Shown: positions 47,477 to 56,005, counted from the stretch's first letter. The stretch is DNA of 64,000 bases from Caldilineae bacterium (GCA_020634625.1 JACKBJ010000002.1:62001-126000); one strand, 5' to 3'. Made by a program: numbers and translations. The notes: generated from the sequence alone by a model not told the origin.

Positions 47477-48556
47477 ATGCAGCCCGAATGGACGATCGTC
47501 GCCTGGGACCCGAACCGGGCCGGCCCCGAGCTCTGGCAGGCCTTTCACGTTTACCGAAGGCAGCGCGCCAAGGAGCACGATGCGACCAACCCGGTGACCG
47601 AGGACGCGGTGGTCGAGGGTCACATGCGCAAGCCGGACGTCTGGTCGATCGACCACCGCTACCTGGCCCGGGCCGGCGATCGCGTCGTCGGCGCCTGCAC
47701 GATCTCGGCTTCCAAGCCGGGCAGCGCCGGCTACGAGTCGGGCAAGCACATCATGTACACCAACCTGGCGGTGCTGGAGGATTGGCAGCGCCGCGGCATC
47801 GCCAGCGCCTGGCTGCCCGAGATGGCGCGGCGCATGCACGAGCACGAGGCGACGGTGATGACGCTGCACAGCTCGGAGCCCTCGGGCCAGGCCTTCCTGG
47901 ACTGGGTCGGGGCCGAGTCGAAGATGGTCGAGCGCGTCTCGCGGCTCTACTTCGACCAGGTCGACTGGTCGCAGCTGGCCGACTGGGAGGCGGCGCTGGC
48001 GGTGCGCGCGCCCGGCACGACGCTGGAGCTCTACCCGGATCGGCTGCCGGAGGCCTTCCTGAAGGAGTACTGCCCGGCCCGCGAGGAGATGATGAACCTC
48101 ATGCCCTTCGAGGACATGGAGCACGGCCGGATCGAGATTCGACCCGAGGACTTCGAGGAGATGTACAAGCGCCTGGCCCTGGACGAGTCGGCGCATCACA
48201 CCTACATCAGCCGCGAGCCGGATGGGCGCATCTCGGGCATCACCGACATCTCCTGGAGCCCCAAGGACAGCGGGGTGGTCCACCAATGGTTCACCGGCGT
48301 GCACCCCGACTACCGCGGCCGGGGCCTGGGCAAGGCCCTCAAGGCGGCCATGCTGCGCTACGCCAACGAGCGCTACGAGGGCCTGACCTGGGTCTCGACC
48401 GGCAACGCGGCCTCCAACGCCTCGATGCTGGCCATCAACGAGGCGATGGGCTTCCGCGTCCACCGCGTCTACCACACCTACCAGATCGGGCTCGATGCGC
48501 TCGAGGCCTTCGTGGCCGATCGGGGGATCCCGCCGCTGAAGCTGGCCGAGGGCTGA
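47477..48556 (+). CDS. Double-domain GNAT N-acetyltransferase
   Basis: A 359-aa protein with two GNAT folds. The first (about 5-165) has YLARAGDRVVGACTISASKPG and the acetyl-CoA loop LAVLEDWQRRGIASAWLPEM. The second (about 180-350) has GRISGITDISWSPKD and VHPDYRGRGLGKALKAAMLRYA, a clear Q/R-x-x-G-x-G/A site, followed by TGNAASNASMLAINEAMGFRVHRVYHTYQ. The layout resembles mycothiol synthase and related tandem acetyltransferases, but the substrate is not evident. GAAGGAG precedes the ATG. The extended open frame upstream is antisense to the hydrolase gene and is not coding. Confidence 0.88.
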   Translation: MQPEWTIVAWDPNRAGPELWQAFHVYRRQRAKEHDATNPVTEDAVVEGHMRKPDVWSIDHRYLARAGDRVVGACTISASKPGSAGYESGKHIMYTNLAVLEDWQRRGIASAWLPEMARRMHEHEATVMTLHSSEPSGQAFLDWVGAESKMVERVSRLYFDQVDWSQLADWEAALAVRAPGTTLELYPDRLPEAFLKEYCPAREEMMNLMPFEDMEHGRIEIRPEDFEEMYKRLALDESAHHTYISREPDGRISGITDISWSPKDSGVVHQWFTGVHPDYRGRGLGKALKAAMLRYANERYEGLTWVSTGNAASNASMLAINEAMGFRVHRVYHTYQIGLDALEAFVADRGIPPLKLAEG

Positions 48557-48666
48557 GCGGGGACGGGCGGCGCCGCGTCTTCCAACGTGACCAGGCGCTC
48601 CGTCCGGCCGAGGCAGTCATCGGTGCATCGGCAGCCGGCGGCTTGCGAGATCGACGCCGGAGGCGG

Positions 48667-48672
48667 TATAAT
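48667..48672 (+). promoter_or_regulatory. Promoter -10 element TATAAT of tRNA-Trp
   Basis: GGCGGTATAATGCC lies 20 bp before the tRNA, the expected distance for a stable-RNA promoter. Confidence 0.75.
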
Positions 48673-48691
48673 GCCGCGTCGAGCCGCACGA

Positions 48692-48764
48692 AGGCGAGTA
48701 GCTCAATTGGCAGAGCAACGGTCTCCAAAACCGTAGGTTGCAGGTTCAAGTCCTGTCTCGCCTG
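48692..48764 (+). tRNA. tRNA-Trp (CCA anticodon)
   Basis: A 73-nt cloverleaf: acceptor AGGCGAG/CTCGCCT with discriminator G, D arm GCTC-AATTGGCA-GAGC, anticodon arm ACGGT-CTCCAAA-ACCGT with anticodon CCA, and T arm CAGG-TTCAAGT-CCTG. All stems pair perfectly. CCA is not encoded. The secE/nusG genes that often follow tRNA-Trp are absent. Confidence 0.97.
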
Positions 48765-48769
48765 TATCC

Positions 48770-48797
48770 CGAGAAGCCCGCTACGGCGGGCTTCTCG
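48770..48797 (+). terminator. Terminator of tRNA-Trp
   Basis: A 12-bp stem CGAGAAGCCCGC with loop TACG, six bases after the tRNA. Confidence 0.85.
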
Positions 48798-48931
48798 CGC
48801 GTCTGGTCACCGGTTGACGCGCGGGGGTACCCCTCGGGCTGACCGAGTGTCAGACGTCGGCGTGCAGGCGATCCGCTTTGCGAGCGCTGCCGTGACACAT
48901 TCGCGCCGCCGGCAGACAAAGGCATAGGCGT

Positions 48932-49063
48932 ATGGCTAGCCTCCCCACCGGCACCGCGACCTTCCTCGTCATCGACATCGAGGGATCATGCCGCGTGGGG
49001 ACGAGTGTGCCGGCACCACGCTACCGGCCGATGGCCGGTAAGCCCCGCATCCTGGCATTCTGA
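48932..49063 (+). pseudogene. N-terminal stub of a class III nucleotide cyclase
   Basis: MASLPTGTATFLVIDIEGSCRVGT copies the opening of the large cyclase/ATPase regulators (LPTGTVTFLFTDIEGST), including the first metal-binding Asp. It runs out after about 20 codons into unrelated sequence and stops at codon 44. It was apparently cut off by a deletion or insertion. Confidence 0.65.
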
Positions 49064-49684
49064 GCGGTCGTGGTGTCGACCGGTGTCGAAAGTCAGGCCA
49101 GGGGTCGAAGTATATAATGGGTGTCGTGCCGTCGCTGTAGGAGTCTCAGATGGCCTGGCCCTCGAACCGTCGTAGGTTTACCGAAGTGGTACAGGGCTAT
49201 TTGGGCGGGAACGCCAGCCGGATCCCGCCGACGTTGTAGCAGTGGCCCGGCCAGGCGTGGCCGCGGTCCGCGACGCGGGGATGAACCGTTGATCGAGCAG
49301 CCTGAAGCTCGCCGCCCGTAAGCGTTCAGCCGGTCCCCAGCGACGCACTTGCGTCCAGGCTCGAAATCGCGTAGCGTAGACCCATGATACACCCGCTGAC
49401 CGAGCACGGTGTCCCCCTCCACCAGCGCGTTTCGGAACTGGAGCGGCTGTGCGCACGTCAACAGGAGACGATGCTACGGCAGGCAAGGGAGTGTCGCCTG
49501 CATCCTGACGGTCGTCACGACCCTGCAAATGCAGCAGCGGGGCACCTTCGAGTTCCTCGTTCATGCTAAGGAGGCGAGCGATCGGGGAGCACAGCCGCAG
49601 TCGCTCTGTCCGACTACGTGAACGCAGACAGTTGGCCATCAGGTCTTACCGTGACCCCTGCGGCTAGACGCCCACGTTGTGGCG
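49064..49684 (+). other. Gene-poor decayed stretch (about 620 bp)
   Basis: It holds a TATAAT island (49113-49118), short non-homologous frames on both strands, and an IS66-like tail near its end. Base composition is less GC-rich than the flanks. No intact gene is seen. Confidence 0.45.
49510..49621 (+). pseudogene. C-terminal tail of an IS66-like transposase (tentative)
   Basis: LTVVTTLQMQQRGTFEFLVHAKEASDRGAQPQSLCPTT resembles the end of IS66 transposases (T-x-R-x-Q-G-R-x-x-x-x-F-L-x-x-A...P-S-L-L-P). Nothing of the catalytic core remains. Confidence 0.4.
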
Positions 49685-50380
49685 ATGAGAGGTGAGATGC
49701 CTCCGGCTGCTATCAGGCTGCTCAAGCTCAGCTCACTGCTGACGGCAGTGATGCTCGGGCTGTTAGCTAGTTCCAAGCCGAAGCCGGTCTTGGCGTGTGA
49801 TTGCGCTATTGGGCTGCACAGTCCAGAAACGCTGGAGCAGGTTGGCGTCGATACCATCGTTGCAGGTCGCGCGCTCTCAGTCGTGGATCTCGATGCCGGG
49901 ACCACCCGTGTGGTGCTGGACGTGGATCGCGCCTGGCTGGGTCAGGAAACACCCGCGTATGAAGTGGTACTCCAGTATCAAGGAAGCATGTGCCGGGTGG
50001 ATCCTGTTGTTGGGGATCCGTATCTCGTAGCGGGGCGTGAGGCCGCAGACGGCGTCCTCGGGGTCGGAGTGGCGGTGACTTCGGGCTACTGCATGATGCG
50101 AGGAGCCGAAAATCCGCTCATCATCGCGCAGCTAGACGGGTTATACGGCACCGAGCGGGAGATCGGGGAGTTCTGTCCGCAAGCCCTTGAACGAACTCCA
50201 TTGGAGGCTCGCTCCGAGGCGATCCAGAAGCGCCACGAGCTGAGCGGATGGGGGCTCCGCTTGACCGCCGGAACCGCTTCGCGATTCAATCCGTGGCTCA
50301 GTTGGCTCTCGCTTCGTAACACTGGGTCTCCGTATCACCCGCTGTTCAATTCGCTTGTTTGGAAGGCGTCTTGCCCTTGA
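49685..50380 (+). CDS. Secreted NTR/TIMP-like protein
   Basis: A 231-aa exported protein by this start. The signal peptide (LLKLSSLLTAVMLGLLASSKPKPVLA) ends directly before CDCAIGL, the C-x-C at the mature N-terminus that marks the TIMP/netrin (NTR) fold. ETLEQVGVDTIVAGRALSVVDLD, VVLDVDRAWLG, VVLQYQGSMCRVDPVVGDPYLVAG follow in the order of NTR barrels, with further Cys for disulfides. The C-terminal ~80 residues are not recognised. Three nearby in-frame starts are possible; none has a good ribosome site. Codon use is less GC-biased than in neighbours. The function is unknown. Confidence 0.65.
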   Translation: MRGEMPPAAIRLLKLSSLLTAVMLGLLASSKPKPVLACDCAIGLHSPETLEQVGVDTIVAGRALSVVDLDAGTTRVVLDVDRAWLGQETPAYEVVLQYQGSMCRVDPVVGDPYLVAGREAADGVLGVGVAVTSGYCMMRGAENPLIIAQLDGLYGTEREIGEFCPQALERTPLEARSEAIQKRHELSGWGLRLTAGTASRFNPWLSWLSLRNTGSPYHPLFNSLVWKASCP

Positions 50381-50481
50381 TGAGCCGAAGTCGTCTCGCC
50401 GGGGTGTTCGCGGCAATTCCGATGATGTGCCTACTTATCTTGAGCGGCAGTCTTCTCGCCGTTGCGCCGGACCCCCCGTAA
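50380..50481 (+). CDS. Possible 33-aa membrane peptide overlapping the NTR-like gene
   Basis: The frame starts in a TGATG overlap with the preceding stop and encodes MSRSRLAGVFAAIPMM, then CLLILSGSLLAVAPDPP, a single hydrophobic helix. NTR-like bacterial proteins often end with such an anchor, so it may be either a coupled peptide or the shifted tail of the upstream gene. Confidence 0.35.
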   Translation: MSRSRLAGVFAAIPMMCLLILSGSLLAVAPDPP

Positions 50482-51058
50482 AGGTGCAGTCGTCTTGCAC
50501 GCGATCTGGGTCGCCGCTGCAGGCGGGGCTCAGCGCTCTTGGACCCCCGCGCTCGACATAGAAACGGCAGTGGTTTACACGCACGCTCGGTCCGACCACG
50601 TGAACACAGACCGCCGCCCTACGCAGCGCCGTTCGGCGCCCTACGCGGCGCCGTTCACGGTCCTGTGTACCGCTAAGGATCATGAGAACTAGGGGCCTGT
50701 GTCGCCGACGCGCAGCGCTCGTCGGGGTGCGCCTTGCCACTCGACTCCGAGCCGGCGAGAAAGAGATCATCCTCGCTCGCGCCGAAGGCGATCCCAGGGC
50801 CACCGATTGCGGTGTTGGCCGAAGACGCGTGCGGCGCCGGCGTCAGGAGCGCAGCATCGAAGAGGCTGACGCCACGCCATGTGAGACGTTGCCAACGTCG
50901 ATCGCGCCGCGCCAGCGCGCTGCGCCCACCGCCGGCCTCGACTGGACACCCGGCGGCGCCCCGATTAGACTCGCCGGGTCCCATCGGGTCGCGCGACCGG
51001 CCCGGACCGGCGGGAACCGCGACATGGCCACCATCGCACCATTGCATCGGAGCCCGCC
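50482..51058 (+). other. Gene-free stretch (577 bp) before the cyclase gene
   Basis: Open frames here on both strands have no recognisable content. It contains a 22-bp tandem repeat and a CACGTGAACAC string shared with decayed IS regions. Confidence 0.4.
50615..50658 (+). repeat. 22-bp tandem repeat, two copies
   Basis: CGCCCTACGC[A/G]GCGCCGTTC plus two bases is repeated in tandem with few differences. Confidence 0.65.
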
Positions 51059-53008
51059 ATGACCCGACGTCGAGCGAGATGGGGCCTCAGCTTCCGTGCG
51101 CGGCTCACGGCGTTCAGCCTTGGGCTCGTCCTTGTCATCGGCCTGCCCTCCGCCCTGGTCGTGCTCTGGGAGCCGTGGCGGCAGCTCTACCGCGACATCG
51201 AGCGGACGGAGCTGGCCCTGCGCACGGTCGATGCCGCCATTCAGGACGTCGAGATCGAGGCGATGAGCCGCTTCGCGCTCGAGATGGTGGATGCCTTGGC
51301 CGCCGAGACCCCGCTCGACGCGGCCGCTCCACGCGCGCTGACGCGAGAGAGCGCCTTCAACATGTTGCTGAGCGAGGGCCGGCTGCTGAGCCCCGAGCAG
51401 ACGCGCGAGGCCATGCTCGCCGGCGGCGCGGAGGCCGACGACCTGGACCCCGCCGAGCTGGCGCGCTGGTATGGGTTCTGGGAGGCCGAGCTCGAACAGC
51501 GACCCGGGCTCCGCGAGCTACTGGCCCGCAACCGCCGCCTGCTGGCCGACACGCTCCAGACCCTCATCGACGCGGACGTCGACGCGGAGTCGGTCTACCT
51601 GACGGTCGATCCGGGCGCGGCGGCCGGCGGCCCCTACGCGGAGCACCTCGCCTTCGTGCTGGACAGCTCCCCGTGGTGGGACTCGGTCTATCCCGGAGAG
51701 CTCTACAACCTGGTCGAGTCCGACACCACGGACTGGCGGGCGTCCTACGATCCGAGCAGCGGAGGCAGCCCGGGCTTCTACCACAACCGGGTCTTCGACC
51801 CGGAGAGCAGTTTCCTGCCCGACGTGGATCGCGACGAGTGGGGGCTGTGGTTCACCACCTGGCTCGCCGGCCGCCCGCCCGACGCGGCGGCGACGGCGCC
51901 GACCCATGTCCTGAACGTCGACATCGAGGCGAGCCGGATCCTGACCTCGATGCTCGGCGCCGGCGCGGTCACGCTGCTGGCCCTGCTGCTCGTCGCCACG
52001 GTGATCCTGCGCGTCACGCGGCGCATGACCCGTCGCCTGGCCGAGCCCATCGCGGCCTTGACCGCGGGCGCCGAGGCCGTGCTGGCGCAGCGCTACGAGC
52101 ACGTCGTGCCGCCGCTGGGCCAGGGCGAGTTCCAACAGCTCGGTGAGGTCTTCAACAGCATGATCGGATCGGTGCGCGAGCGGGTCAACCTGCACGACAC
52201 GCTGACCAAGATGCTCGGCGAGGAGCTGGCCGACGAGGCGGCGCGCAGCGGGCTGGTGCTCGGGGGCCAGCGTGTCGACTGCACCATCCTGAACACCGAC
52301 TTCGCCGGCTTCTCGAACCTGACGCCGCTCATGACGCCGGAGCAGACCGTCGGCCTGCTCAACACCTACTTCTCCGAGCTCGTCCCGCTGATCAAGCAGC
52401 ACGGGGGCTTTCCGGACAAGTACATCGGCGACGCCATCGTGGCCATCTTCGGCGCGCCCGTGCACCTGCAGGATCACGCCCTGCGGGCCGCACGCTGCGG
52501 GGTGGCGATGCAGGCCCGGGTGCGGGAGATCAACGACGCGCGGATCGCGCGGGGCGAGCCGGTCTTCGAGATGCGGGTCGGGCTCGACTCGGGCGAGGTG
52601 GTGGCCGGCGCCATCGGCTGCGACCTGAAGCTGGAGTACACCTCGATCGGCGAGGCCGCCAACCTGGCCAGCCGCATGGAGGCGCGCTGCCCGATCGGTC
52701 ACGTCCTGATGTCGGAGAACACCCGCGCGCGCATCGGCCGCGCGCGGCTCGACGCGGTCGCCCTGCTGCCCAGCGCCGGCCGCGAGATCGTCAAGGGCTA
52801 TCCCGACGGCATCCAGGCGCACGTCCTGGTCGTCCACGATCGCCTGATCACGCGGCCCGAACGAGCCAGCGCCGCGAACCGGTTCTACCACTACGCGCCG
52901 GCGACGCCCGAGGCCATCGCCGCCTCGATCGGCCACGACGCGGTCCTGGCGCCGGATGGAGAGGACCCGACCGGAGCACCCATCAACCCGGAGCCAAAGC
53001 CAGCATGA
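51059..53008 (+). CDS. Membrane adenylate/guanylate cyclase with extracytoplasmic sensor and HAMP
   Basis: A 649-aa class III nucleotide cyclase. Helix 1 (AFSLGLVLVIGLPSALVVLW) and helix 2 (about residues 302-322, GAVTLLALLLVATVILRV) bracket an extracytoplasmic sensor of about 260 residues. A HAMP-like linker (RRLAEPIAALTAGAEAVLAQRYEHVVPPLGQGEFQQLGEVFNSMI) joins the catalytic domain. Metal Asp residues are in CTILNTDFAGFSNLT and DKYIGDAIVAIFG. The purine-specifying Lys (FPDKYIG) and Thr (LEYTSIGEAANLASRM) fit ATP as substrate, and Asn/Arg of the transition-state pair are present. The start codon overlaps no other gene. The next gene begins in its stop (ATGA). Confidence 0.92.
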   Translation: MTRRRARWGLSFRARLTAFSLGLVLVIGLPSALVVLWEPWRQLYRDIERTELALRTVDAAIQDVEIEAMSRFALEMVDALAAETPLDAAAPRALTRESAFNMLLSEGRLLSPEQTREAMLAGGAEADDLDPAELARWYGFWEAELEQRPGLRELLARNRRLLADTLQTLIDADVDAESVYLTVDPGAAAGGPYAEHLAFVLDSSPWWDSVYPGELYNLVESDTTDWRASYDPSSGGSPGFYHNRVFDPESSFLPDVDRDEWGLWFTTWLAGRPPDAAATAPTHVLNVDIEASRILTSMLGAGAVTLLALLLVATVILRVTRRMTRRLAEPIAALTAGAEAVLAQRYEHVVPPLGQGEFQQLGEVFNSMIGSVRERVNLHDTLTKMLGEELADEAARSGLVLGGQRVDCTILNTDFAGFSNLTPLMTPEQTVGLLNTYFSELVPLIKQHGGFPDKYIGDAIVAIFGAPVHLQDHALRAARCGVAMQARVREINDARIARGEPVFEMRVGLDSGEVVAGAIGCDLKLEYTSIGEAANLASRMEARCPIGHVLMSENTRARIGRARLDAVALLPSAGREIVKGYPDGIQAHVLVVHDRLITRPERASAANRFYHYAPATPEAIAASIGHDAVLAPDGEDPTGAPINPEPKPA

Positions 53009-53454
53009 CCCAGCCATCGACGTCCGAGTCGTCCCGCCCGCCGAAGCATCTCCGCATCGTGGGCGCGATCGCGCTCCTATGGAACGCGATGGGGGCCTTC
53101 GACTACCTCATGACCGAGACCCGCAACGACGCCTACATGCGCCAGTTCAGCCCCGAGCAGCTGGCGTACTTCTACGGCTTTCCGGCCTGGGTGGTGGGCA
53201 GCTGGGCCATCGCGGTCTGGGGCGGCGTGCTCGCTGCGGTCCTGCTCCTGCTGCGTCGGCGGCAGGCCGTGCCCGTCTTCCTGGTCGCGTTCGTGGCCAT
53301 GGTCGTCACCATGGTGCACAACTACGGGCTGGCCGACGGGCTGGCGGTGGCGGGCAGCCCCTTCGCGCTGGCCTTCTCGGCCCTGATCGTCGTGTCGGGC
53401 CTGGCCTTCTGGCGCTACGCGCGCGCCATGGATCGGCGGGGCCTGCTCCGCTAG
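53005..53454 (+). CDS. Four-helix membrane protein coupled to the cyclase gene
   Basis: A 149-aa protein with about four transmembrane helices: IVGAIALLWNAMGAFDYLM, AWVVGSWAIAVWGGVLAAVLLLL, AVPVFLVAFVAMVVTMVHNYG, and FALAFSALIVVSGLAFW. The sequence YMRQFSPEQLAYFYGFPAWVV between helices 1 and 2 is characteristic of a widespread uncharacterised family. The function is not established. The ATGA overlap with the cyclase suggests coordinated synthesis; a regulatory or sensory role for the cyclase is possible but unproven. Confidence 0.8.
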   Translation: MTQPSTSESSRPPKHLRIVGAIALLWNAMGAFDYLMTETRNDAYMRQFSPEQLAYFYGFPAWVVGSWAIAVWGGVLAAVLLLLRRRQAVPVFLVAFVAMVVTMVHNYGLADGLAVAGSPFALAFSALIVVSGLAFWRYARAMDRRGLLR

Positions 53455-53566
53455 CGGCGGGTCCCGTCGGAGCGCCGGTCGAGCCAGCCGCTGCCATTCA
53501 GCGCCTGACGAGACCGCGTTCCGGTGGCGCCGAGGGCTCGCCGGGCGCCGGTCCTGGTCGAGGCCC

Positions 53567-55108
53567 TCAGCCGTCCAGCGACGCCTCCAGCGCCGCGACG
53601 AAGCGCGCGTAGAGCGCGTCGGCTTCGGCCGGCGAGTTGCCGATCGCGGTGAGCCCGAGCTTGCCGTGGCTGCCGACCGCGCTCTGCATGTGCAGCACCA
53701 CGCCGGTCTGCGAGGTGTGGTCGTAGTGCAGCCGGTGCTCGCTGACCAGGGCGTATAGGTCGTCGGCGGTGAGGCGCGCGTAGCGCTCCGACTTCAGGGT
53801 GTCCGTGGCCACGTAGGCCTTGGGCAGGCCGCGCGCGGTGCGGAAGATGCCGTCCTCCGGATCGTAGCGGCCGTCGGTGAGGTATTGCAGCGTCAGGAAG
53901 GGGTGGGTGGTGCCGCCCTTGCGCAGGTTGACCTCGATGGCCTGCGCGGACCAGCTCCCGGCGGCGTCCTGGACCACCACGAAGTCGACCGCGAAGCGGC
54001 CGACGATGCCCTCTCGGGCGAAGCGCCGGCCGATCTTCTCGGCCTCGTGCACGATCAGCGGCCCGTAGGCCGGGTCGGCCGGGAAGCGCGCGCCCAGGTA
54101 GGTCTGACCGCCCGGGCCGCCCAGCAGCTGGTCGTGCGTCGACAGCAGCTCGACCTCCCCGAGCGGGCTGATTCGCAGCTGGGCGCTCGGGCTGAGCAGG
54201 GTCCGGCCCGTCACCATCTCCTCGACGATGCCGCCGCGCTGCGCCAGCTGCGCCATGTACCAGGCGTAGTCGACGTCCGCGCGCTCGAAGGCGAGCTCGG
54301 CCAGCCGCGCCTGGATCCGCTCGCGCTCCCGCGCATCGCCGGCGGGCGGTAGCCCGACCAGGCTCAGCGTCGCGTTGCCCAGGCCCGAGACGCCTTCGTC
54401 GTGCTTGACGATCAGCCGCTCCAGCCCGGGCTTCCGCGCCCGCATGGCGGCGATCGCGTCGACCAGCTCCGCTTCGCCGCGGATGTCCTCGACCCCGATC
54501 GGATGCGTGACGCCCTCCTCGGCGAAGATGCGGCGGCAGCCGCTCTTGGTGCCGAAGGCGAAGTGACGTGGGTCGGCGGCGTACATCGGGATCCCGATCG
54601 CCAGCGCCAGCTCGCGCTCTCGATCGGTGGTCAGGAAGGGCACCAGGTGCGCCTGGTCCAGGTCCGGGATCAGGCTACGGATGCGCTGCACCAGGCGCGG
54701 GCGCGCCAGGAGCTTGTCGACCAGCGGGCCCTCCGACGCGTCGTCCGGCGAGAGCAGGAAGAGCCGTTGCCGGGCGTGGCGGCTGGTCACGCTGGGCAGG
54801 ATGTCGAGGTAGTAGTCGATCGTCTCGGCCGCGATCGGCGTCGAGCTCAGGTAGATCAGCCGCACGAAGGGCTGGCGCAGCAGGAAGAGCATGAACAGCA
54901 TGCGCTCCTCGTAGCCCTGCCGCGTGGGGGCGTCCAAGGCCATGTCCACCGTCATCGAGGGCAGCACGACGACGGTGTTGGGCGCCTCCAGGTGGTCGCT
55001 GCCGGGGTCCGATCGCCCGATATGCGCCCAGAGCGGGACGAGCTTGCGTTGCAGGGCTTCGAAGCGGCTCGGCATGCCTTCCTGCGAGCCGGCAGGCTGT
55101 TCGCGCAT
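53567..55108 (-). CDS. ATP-grasp peptide ligase, PGM1-related
   Basis: A 513-aa protein with the ATP-grasp fold. An N-terminal Rossmann-like part (NTVVVLPSMTVDMALDAPTRQGYEERMLFMLFLLRQP) carries the PGM1-type opening. The nucleotide-binding Lys lies in LERLIVKHDEGVSGLGNATLSLVG, and EEMVTG plus FAVDFVVVQDAAGSWSAQAIEVNLRKGGTTHPF supply the Mg-binding Glu/Asn. The C-terminal LTADDLYALVSEHRLHYDHTSQTGVVLHMQSAVGSHGKLGLTAIGNS matches the PGM1_C domain of the pheganomycin ligase PGM1, which joins a nonproteinogenic amino acid to peptides. The start has GAGGAG upstream. No precursor peptide is recognised nearby. The substrate is open. Confidence 0.85.
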   Translation of the reverse strand: MREQPAGSQEGMPSRFEALQRKLVPLWAHIGRSDPGSDHLEAPNTVVVLPSMTVDMALDAPTRQGYEERMLFMLFLLRQPFVRLIYLSSTPIAAETIDYYLDILPSVTSRHARQRLFLLSPDDASEGPLVDKLLARPRLVQRIRSLIPDLDQAHLVPFLTTDRERELALAIGIPMYAADPRHFAFGTKSGCRRIFAEEGVTHPIGVEDIRGEAELVDAIAAMRARKPGLERLIVKHDEGVSGLGNATLSLVGLPPAGDARERERIQARLAELAFERADVDYAWYMAQLAQRGGIVEEMVTGRTLLSPSAQLRISPLGEVELLSTHDQLLGGPGGQTYLGARFPADPAYGPLIVHEAEKIGRRFAREGIVGRFAVDFVVVQDAAGSWSAQAIEVNLRKGGTTHPFLTLQYLTDGRYDPEDGIFRTARGLPKAYVATDTLKSERYARLTADDLYALVSEHRLHYDHTSQTGVVLHMQSAVGSHGKLGLTAIGNSPAEADALYARFVAALEASLDG

Positions 55109-55438
55109 GATCTCGCTCCTCGGTGCCGAATGCCCGGTGCGGCGATCGGGCCGATGCCCGGCTGGATTGTGCCAGCCCGATCGGGACATCGCCAAGGTCG
55201 CTGGCCGCTGGCCTTGCCGACGCGGCACCCACGAGCCCGCCGGGGAGGTCGCCGGCGAAACTGGCCCAGGCCTGGCCCAAGCCTGGCCCAAGCCCCTCGC
55301 GGCATACCCGGGCCGGCGGCTAAGCTGGTGATCGTGCAGCCCACCGAGCGGCAACGATCATCGGCCGGTGGCGCAGCTCGAATCGCGATGATCGACCGTG
55401 GGGGCCAGACGGCCCCCGAGCAAGAGGGAACAGGACCC
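55109..55438 (+). other. Divergent gap (330 bp) with short tandem repeat and leader hairpin
   Basis: Near 55264-55293 the string CTGGCCCAAGC recurs three times with slight change. The hairpin at 55400-55417 is annotated separately. No gene. Confidence 0.5.
55400..55417 (+). promoter_or_regulatory. Leader hairpin before the Cys-repeat protein gene
   Basis: GGGGGCC-AGAC-GGCCCCC ends 22 bases before the ATG, in the likely mRNA leader. It is positioned like the hairpin before typA. Confidence 0.5.
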
Positions 55439-56005
55439 ATGAACCACTCTGTATCGAAGTTGGCCAAGGTGCTCGCCGTCGCTGGCACCTTCGCCCTGGT
55501 CGCCGTGGCCGGCTCCAGCGCGGTGAGCGCCGAGCGCGGCGGGCAGAACATCTGCCCGGACGGCTGGCACGCCGTGACCCAGCCCTTGAACCCGATCCTC
55601 GTCTGCCTTCCGGACACGCTGACCGTCGACCGCGAGCCCGACTCGGCGCCGCCGAGCGACGGTTTCTGCCCCGAGGGCTGGACCCAGACGACCCCGCCGC
55701 TGAGCCCGGTGCTCGGCTGCCTGCCCGGCAACGTCGTGGCGCCGACGCAGACGCGGCCGCAGTCCCGTGGCAGCGACGGCAGCTGTCCGCAGGGCTTCCG
55801 TCCAGCGACCTCGCCGCTGAGCCCGGTCCTGGGCTGCATGCCCGGCAACCTCTACCTGAAGCCGGGCGACGGTGAGCTCGGGTCGATCCCGCCCGGCAGC
55901 TGCCCGCTCGGCTGGAAGCAGGTGACCCCGCCGCTCAATCCGATGATGCTCTGCCTGCCGGGCAATCTGGTCGCCGGCCCGAGCGAGCCCGGCCGGGGTC
56001 GCTAG
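55439..56005 (+). CDS. Secreted protein with four CPxGW...PLxP...CxPGN repeats
   Basis: A 188-aa protein: signal peptide (KLAKVLAVAGTFALVAVAGSSAVSA), then four ~23-residue repeats with longer spacers. They are CPDGWHAVTQPLNPILVCLP, CPEGWTQTTPPLSPVLGCLP, CPQGFRPATSPLSPVLGCMP and CPLGWKQVTPPLNPMMLCLP, each continuing with about three residues of the form GN[LV]. The consensus is C-P-x-G-[WF]-x3-T-x-P-L-[NS]-P-x3-C-[LM]-P. Each unit has exactly two Cys 17 apart, so each is probably one disulfide-closed hairpin. Spacers are Pro/Gly/Asp/Ser-rich. I know no named domain for this unit. Mature protein has no other domain, no anchor and no lipobox. Confidence 0.78.
   Translation: MNHSVSKLAKVLAVAGTFALVAVAGSSAVSAERGGQNICPDGWHAVTQPLNPILVCLPDTLTVDREPDSAPPSDGFCPEGWTQTTPPLSPVLGCLPGNVVAPTQTRPQSRGSDGSCPQGFRPATSPLSPVLGCMPGNLYLKPGDGELGSIPPGSCPLGWKQVTPPLNPMMLCLPGNLVAGPSEPGRGR

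Noticed and set aside
48692..48764. tRNA-Trp as part of a tRNA-secE-nusG operon
   Set aside because: No secE or nusG follows; a terminator stands directly after the tRNA.
50673..51047. Minus-strand 124-codon frame upstream of the cyclase gene
   Set aside because: No ribosome site, no recognisable domain, and overlap with an equally featureless plus-strand frame.
55264..55293. Triple CTGGCCCAAGC-like repeat considered as a CRISPR or regulatory array
   Set aside because: Units are about 11 bp with no spacers. No CRISPR array or cas gene was seen anywhere in the window.
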